Source: an uncultured Lachnospiraceae bacterium
GTDB taxonomy: Bacteria; Bacillota; Clostridia; Lachnospirales; Lachnospiraceae
NCBI GenBank assembly: GCA_946413945.1
Contig: CAMKMR010000039.1
Span: 1-10,506, forward strand
Reading direction: 5' to 3'
DNA length: 10,506 bases
Part shown: positions 6,953 through 10,506 of the stretch, piece by piece
Numbering within the stretch: position 1 is the stretch's first letter
Layout: every line of letters starts with the position of its first letter
Made by a program: the position numbers and the translations under genes
The notes under the pieces: model-generated
What the model was told of the DNA's origin: nothing
The model's input: the letters and a program-made list of their open reading frames with translations, nothing else
Databases searched by the model: none

Positions 6953-7756
6953 ATGGAAAAAATTAAATATTATCTTAAGTTATATAAGATCAATATGGGC
7001 AGATCTATGGTAGGCAGAATGGAATATAAAAATGACTTTATCATTGGAATTCTGGGTTTCTTAGTGCAGAATGTGGCAACACTGTTATCCCTTTACTTTA
7101 TAGTAAGGAATATTCCAAGTCTTCAGGGCTGGGATATGTATCAGATGGGATTTTTATATGGATTTTCAATGATGCCTATAGCAGTGGATCATTTTCTGAC
7201 AGATGAACTTTGGAAGGTGGCTTACTTCAGAGTAGTAAGAGGCGATATGGACAGCTACTTCCTTCGCCCGGTGCCGGTACTCTTTCAGATACTCTCAGAA
7301 ACATTTCAGCCAGAGGCATTTGGCGAATTGATAGTGGGAGTGGTAATGCTCATATTCTGTGGAATGAAATGTACAATTCACTGGACTTTTTCTAAAGTTA
7401 TAGTGATCCTTGTGGCAACTTTCTTTGGAGCACTTATAATAACAGGGATCAAGATACTGACAGCCAGCCCTGCATTTATTATCAAAAGATCAGGAATCTT
7501 TATGCAGATCCTTTATAATTTCAGGGATTATACAAGATATCCGATAGCAATCTATCCTAAGTTTATGAGAATACTTCTGCTCTTTATAGTTCCGTTTGGA
7601 CTTATCATTTCATATCCTGTGGAAGTACTTATGTTTGAAAGGTATGATCCATGGAAGATAAGCTTTTCAATAATAGGCTTTGCGATCCTTTCTCTCACAA
7701 TCTCAGGCTTTGCATGGAGAGCCTGCGTAAAGAGATATGAATCTACGGGATCGTGA
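6953..7756 (+). CDS. ABC-2-type permease, second subunit (COG3694-like)
   Basis: This 267-residue polytopic membrane protein has about six hydrophobic segments (near 29-50, 63-80, 122-138, 148-168, 203-220 and 235-254). The motif RGDMDSYFLRPVPVLFQIL (about 96-114) is the equivalent of the cytoplasmic coupling loop of its partner. The stretch with FRDYTRYPIAIYP and IVPFGLIISYPVEVL (about 189-226) is typical of the COG3694 family. The ATG follows GGGGGG with 8 bases of spacing. It is the last gene of the ABC operon; about 50 bases after its stop lies a strong hairpin terminator. The sequence differs clearly from the first permease, so the membrane part of the complex is a heterodimer. Substrate unknown. 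Confidence 0.88.
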   Translation: MEKIKYYLKLYKINMGRSMVGRMEYKNDFIIGILGFLVQNVATLLSLYFIVRNIPSLQGWDMYQMGFLYGFSMMPIAVDHFLTDELWKVAYFRVVRGDMDSYFLRPVPVLFQILSETFQPEAFGELIVGVVMLIFCGMKCTIHWTFSKVIVILVATFFGALIITGIKILTASPAFIIKRSGIFMQILYNFRDYTRYPIAIYPKFMRILLLFIVPFGLIISYPVEVLMFERYDPWKISFSIIGFAILSLTISGFAWRACVKRYESTGS

Positions 7757-7800
7757 TGATAAAGACTGAAATAGGAAGATAAAAAAAGATTAGTAAAGGT

Positions 7801-7871
7801 AAAAAATAAGTGAACAGCGGATCATTTTTGGGCTTAGCCAAAAGGGGTAATGATCTACTGTTCACTTTTTT
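7801..7871. terminator. Bidirectional intrinsic terminator, three-tier hairpin
   Basis: The outer stem AAGTGAACAG/CTGTTCACTT (7808-7817 with 7858-7867) encloses a middle stem GATCATT/AATGATC (7820-7826 with 7849-7855). An inner stem TTTTGG/CCAAAA has a GCTTAG loop. On the plus strand the foot runs into TTTTTT (7866-7871). On the minus strand it runs into ATTTTTT (complement of 7801-7807). It therefore suits termination of the ABC exporter operon from the left and of the importer operon from the right. Confidence 0.85.
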
Positions 7872-7906
7872 GTTGGAAAGGGGGAAAAAGTGAAACACTT
7901 TCCAAC
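7872..7906. repeat. Stem-loop GTTGGAAAG/CTTTCCAAC
   Basis: A perfect 9-bp inverted repeat (7872-7880 with 7898-7906) has a 17-base loop. It directly abuts the terminator hairpin on its left. There is no T-run on the plus strand, and on the minus strand A residues follow, so it is not a classical terminator by itself. It could protect a transcript 3' end. Confidence 0.6.
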
Positions 7907-7907
7907 C

Positions 7908-7933
7908 TTAGGAGTAAGTGAGTGGCCTCCTAA
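7908..7933. repeat. Stem-loop TTAGGAG/CTCCTAA
   Basis: A perfect 7-bp inverted repeat (7908-7914 with 7927-7933) has a 12-base loop, in the convergent intergenic region. It is one base from the preceding stem-loop. Function is not known; a transcript-end stabiliser is possible. Confidence 0.5.
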
Positions 7934-7951
7934 ATTTTATAGAAAGAGTAT

Positions 7952-7968
7952 TTATGACAGGGTCATAA
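7952..7968. repeat. Short perfect hairpin spanning the importer ATPase stop codon
   Basis: TTATGAC and GTCATAA form a perfect 7-bp inverted repeat with a 3-base loop. The TGA stop of the importer ATPase gene (7963-7965, minus strand) lies inside it. On the minus strand it is followed by ATACTCTTTC, with only a modest T content, so any terminator role is weak. Confidence 0.5.
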
Positions 7969-9612
7969 TATCTCTAACTTACCTGAAGTAATAAGTTTTC
8001 CTGACTTAGGATCAAAAAGCAGGATTGAGTTGCTTGAAATATTGCATTTTACGGTTTCTCCAATCCTATAAATGCTATTTCCAAACACGACGCTGGTAAG
8101 AAGAAAAACTCCTACTTTTAATTTTAAGGTTGATTCCATACCTGTAGGCATTGCACCGTATATCTTAGAAGAGATATTTCCGTCAGAAGATAAAGTTATA
8201 TTCTCAGGTCTGATACCGAGTACAAAATCCTGATCAGTTGGAACGGGATCATCGTTAAATGAGTCTTCTGGTTCTTCAGCATACTGGACATGATATTTAA
8301 AGACTTCATCTTTATTGGTCTTTTCTACGGCACCTTTCTTAGAAAGTCGCTTGATCTCTTTATCCTTCTTGTCCTGAATCTCTTTATCGCGGGCCGATCT
8401 CCATTCCTTTAAGCTGATCCTTTCATTTGGAACAAAACGAAGACGATGGTTGCCAAGAGCGGTAAGAAGTATTGAGCCGTCAGCGTCCTGGCTTCCGTTA
8501 GCATCCACAAAGTTCATTGAAGGATTACCAACAAAGTCAGCTACAAAAAGATTTGAAGGCTGGTTATATACCTTTAATGGAGCATCATATTGCTGAAGGA
8601 CACCGTTATTTACAAGGCAGATTTTTGTTGCAAGAGTCATAGCTTCCATCTGGTCATGAGTAACATAAACAAATGTGCTGCCTGTTTCTACATGAAGTCT
8701 CTGAAGTTCATATCTCATTTCAAGCCTCAGTTTTGCATCAAGATTAGAGAGAGGCTCATCCATAAAGAGAACCTGAGGTTCTGGAGCAAGAGTACGAGCA
8801 ATGGCAACTCTCTGCTGCTGGCCTCCGGAAAGTTCTGCTGGATATCTGTCCATAAACATGCCGATCTTTACAATTCGAGAGCAAGCTCTTACTCTAAGGT
8901 CGATCTCTTCTTTTGTTAACTTTCTCTTTGTGATAACAGGTTTATCTTTTTTCATTACCTGCATTTTTTCATTAAGGAATCTTCCATCAGCTGAGTGCTT
9001 TTTCTTTAACTCAGAAAGTTTAGCTTCGTATCCGGAAATAAGGCTTGAAGCAGTTTTAGCAGGATCTTTAGACTCATGGATCTTTAACTTAAAGATTTCT
9101 TTTGCAGTATAGATTGAGATAGTAAAGAAATCTATAAGTTTGATATAAGCTTTATTCTCGTCAAGTTTGCCGTTTTTATCTCTGCAGTCATCTATAACAG
9201 TCTTTATATCATTACCACTTTTAAGGGCACGGATGATATCAGAAGTCTGCTTTGCTTCTGCGTCTAAAAGAGGCATTTCCTCATTAATGTTTTTAAGTCC
9301 AAATGAAATGTTCTCATATACTGTCATATTTGGCCAGAGAGCATAGTTCTGGAAGAGAAAGCCTACTTTTCTTTTATTTGCAGGAATATTGATACCTGCA
9401 TTTGAATCGAATACCACTTTGTCTCCGATAACTATGCGGCCTTCAGTAGGTGTTTCAAGACCGGCAATCATACGAAGGAGGGTTGTCTTTCCACACCCTG
9501 AAGGACCTAGTAGGGTAATGAAGGAGTTATCTGGAATATTAAGCGATATATCATCTACGCCGAAGAATTTTCCCCAGCGTTTAGTAATATGTTCAAGTCT
9601 GATTTCTGGCAT
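7963..9612 (-). CDS. ABC importer ATP-binding protein, MalK/FbpC-PotA type, with large insertions
   Basis: This 549-residue importer ATPase has Walker A GPSGCGKTT (36-44), Q-loop FLFQNYALWPNMTV (Gln88), signature LSGGQQQRVAIAR (from 261), Walker B VLFMDEP (281-287), D-loop SNLDAK, H-loop VTHDQMEAM (His319), and a C-terminal TOBE-type domain with GIRPEN (about 466-471) and LLFDPKSGKL near the end. Relatives have about 350-380 residues. The excess lies in an insertion of about 120 residues (about 108-230) between ENISFGLK and EEIDLRVRACSRI, in the helical subdomain that contacts the permease, and in a Lys/Glu-rich insertion (about 400-460) in the C-terminal domain. All catalytic motifs are intact, so the protein should be active. 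The ATG follows GGAGGT inside the end of the permease gene, which stops 3 bases before. Substrate is likely a metal ion or small anion given the permease type, but is not certain. Confidence 0.9.
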   Translation of the reverse strand: MPEIRLEHITKRWGKFFGVDDISLNIPDNSFITLLGPSGCGKTTLLRMIAGLETPTEGRIVIGDKVVFDSNAGINIPANKRKVGFLFQNYALWPNMTVYENISFGLKNINEEMPLLDAEAKQTSDIIRALKSGNDIKTVIDDCRDKNGKLDENKAYIKLIDFFTISIYTAKEIFKLKIHESKDPAKTASSLISGYEAKLSELKKKHSADGRFLNEKMQVMKKDKPVITKRKLTKEEIDLRVRACSRIVKIGMFMDRYPAELSGGQQQRVAIARTLAPEPQVLFMDEPLSNLDAKLRLEMRYELQRLHVETGSTFVYVTHDQMEAMTLATKICLVNNGVLQQYDAPLKVYNQPSNLFVADFVGNPSMNFVDANGSQDADGSILLTALGNHRLRFVPNERISLKEWRSARDKEIQDKKDKEIKRLSKKGAVEKTNKDEVFKYHVQYAEEPEDSFNDDPVPTDQDFVLGIRPENITLSSDGNISSKIYGAMPTGMESTLKLKVGVFLLTSVVFGNSIYRIGETVKCNISSNSILLFDPKSGKLITSGKLEIL

Positions 9613-9615
9613 ATT

Positions 9616-10506
9616 TTAATTACCTCCAATGCCGCTGTCTAAGCTTGCGCCCGTCAGCTTATTTACTATTGTATTGAATATGAGTATTGTAACGATGAGG
9701 ATGAGGTTGATGGCACTTGAGAAAGCGTAAAGCCCCATCTCATCGAAGTAGTCAAGAGTAGTAGAGAGGATAAATCCCTGAGTACAAAGTAAAAGGAAAA
9801 GGGATAATTCTCTAAGGCAGGTCATAAATGGAAGCAGATAACCACTGATGATAGATGATTTCTGGATTGGAATTATGATCCTTGTCATTCTTCTTATCCA
9901 AGAAGTATTCTGTATTATAGCGGCTTCTTCAAGTTCATTTGAAATCTGAAGCATTGAGTTAAGTGATGATCTTGAAGCGAAAGGTATGTACTTTACTACA
10001 CCGGATATAATAAGCAGGGTATAAGTGTTAAATAAGTTGATATGCTCATTTGAGAAGAGGATAAAGAAGGCTGCACCAACTGCGATAGATGGCATAAGGT
10101 ATGGCAGGAAAGCCATATTATTAACGTAATTAGCCCATTTGTTTCTTCTCTTTTTAGCAACTGAATATCCGATAAGTGTTCCGATAGTACCGGCAATAAG
10201 GGCACATACAAGGGCGAGTAAAAGTGTTCCAAGAAAAGCGTGCCAGATGGTCTTATTGTAGAGAATACCAGCCTGACCAAATAAAGCTCCGTCATTTGCT
10301 TTTTCGCTTGTTACCCACCATTTTGTTGTGAGGTTAGCCATATCTCCTGTATAAAGGAAACTGTAGTCACCAGGATTAGGAAGGAAAGTCTCTAATGCAA
10401 AGAGTAAAATTGGCCAGATACTTGTAAAGAAAGTGATCACAATGAAAATGATACCTACTACATATTTACCAGCTTTACCGATATTGAGTTTTGTTAACTG
10501 GCCTGA
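9616..10506 (-). CDS. ABC importer permease, Fe3+/FbpB type (COG1178-like), 5' end beyond window
   Basis: The open frame runs without a stop to the window edge and gives 296 residues plus stop. The GTG at 10438-10440 is not a credible start, because the preceding codons (GQLTKLNIGKAGKYVVGIIF) continue a membrane segment and no RBS is seen. Several membrane helices are visible. The EAA coupling loop reads ELEEAAIIQNTSWIRRMTRI, followed by IPI. The stretch RELSLFLLLCTQGF and then MGLYAFSSAINLILI is typical of the second half of FbpB/AfuB permeases, which are about 500-560 residues with two fused membrane domains; the first half would lie to the right of the window. It pairs with the ATPase 3 bases downstream. 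A Fe3+ substrate is suggested by family, not proven; related permeases carry other ligands. Confidence 0.85.
   Translation of the reverse strand, partial: SGQLTKLNIGKAGKYVVGIIFIVITFFTSIWPILLFALETFLPNPGDYSFLYTGDMANLTTKWWVTSEKANDGALFGQAGILYNKTIWHAFLGTLLLALVCALIAGTIGTLIGYSVAKKRRNKWANYVNNMAFLPYLMPSIAVGAAFFILFSNEHINLFNTYTLLIISGVVKYIPFASRSSLNSMLQISNELEEAAIIQNTSWIRRMTRIIIPIQKSSIISGYLLPFMTCLRELSLFLLLCTQGFILSTTLDYFDEMGLYAFSSAINLILIVTILIFNTIVNKLTGASLDSGIGGN

Noticed and set aside
7810..7893. Short plus-strand ORF with a GTG start after the ABC exporter operon
   Set aside because: It lies across the terminator hairpin, has no proper RBS and ends in the next stem-loop.
8590..9112. Plus-strand ORFs of about 100 codons opposite the importer ATPase
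   Set aside because: They are reverse-strand shadows of a gene with clear motifs; no RBS or family features.
10438..10440. GTG as the true start of the importer permease
   Set aside because: The frame stays open upstream to the window edge with membrane-type residues, and the family normally has a second fused half upstream.

Overview
The window looks like chromosomal DNA of a low-GC Gram-positive anaerobe, most likely a Clostridia/Lachnospiraceae relative. The AT-rich composition, strong GGAGG-type ribosome binding sites, short intergenic gaps, intrinsic terminators with long T-runs and the gene families all fit this. The genus is an inference only. I see no rRNA, tRNA, CRISPR array, intact insertion sequence or prophage.

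Layout, left to right. (1) Bases 2-245 hold the 3' remnant of an AraC-family regulator gene. It appears broken by a short frameshifting insertion. (2) Bases 208-4511, all on the minus strand, form a tight three-gene operon: MoxR AAA+ ATPase, DUF58 protein, then a membrane transglutaminase-like protein. This matches the order of the Bacillus yeaC-yeaD-yebA cluster. The last gene runs 38 bp tail-to-tail into the AraC remnant and carries a 12-residue tandem repeat. (3) Bases 4512-5125 are a divergent control region. They contain a promoter for the minus-strand operon and, on the plus strand, a compact unit with a promoter, a 51-codon ORF with an excellent RBS, and a strong terminator. The small protein is not one I recognise. 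(4) Bases 5138-7756 on the plus strand encode a three-gene ABC-2-type exporter (ATPase plus two different permeases, COG4586/COG4587/COG3694 type) of unknown substrate. (5) Bases 7757-7962 lie between convergent genes and are packed with four stem-loops, one of them a bidirectional terminator. (6) Bases 7963-10506 on the minus strand hold the end of an ABC importer operon: a permease cut by the window edge (Fe3+/FbpB type) and its MalK/FbpC-type ATPase. The ATPase is enlarged to 549 residues by an insertion of about 120 residues in the helical subdomain and a Lys/Glu-rich insertion in the C-terminal domain.

How the genes work together. The MoxR-DUF58-transglutaminase set is a recurrent module in which a cytoplasmic AAA+ ATPase is thought to act on the DUF58 protein and the membrane enzyme, whose catalytic domain lies outside the cell. 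The plus-strand ABC genes should form one complex of an ATPase dimer and a permease heterodimer. The minus-strand ABC genes belong to an importer whose binding-protein gene is not in view. The items most worth a second look are the 51-aa ORF unit and the insertions in the importer ATPase. The rest is largely ordinary chromosomal content.
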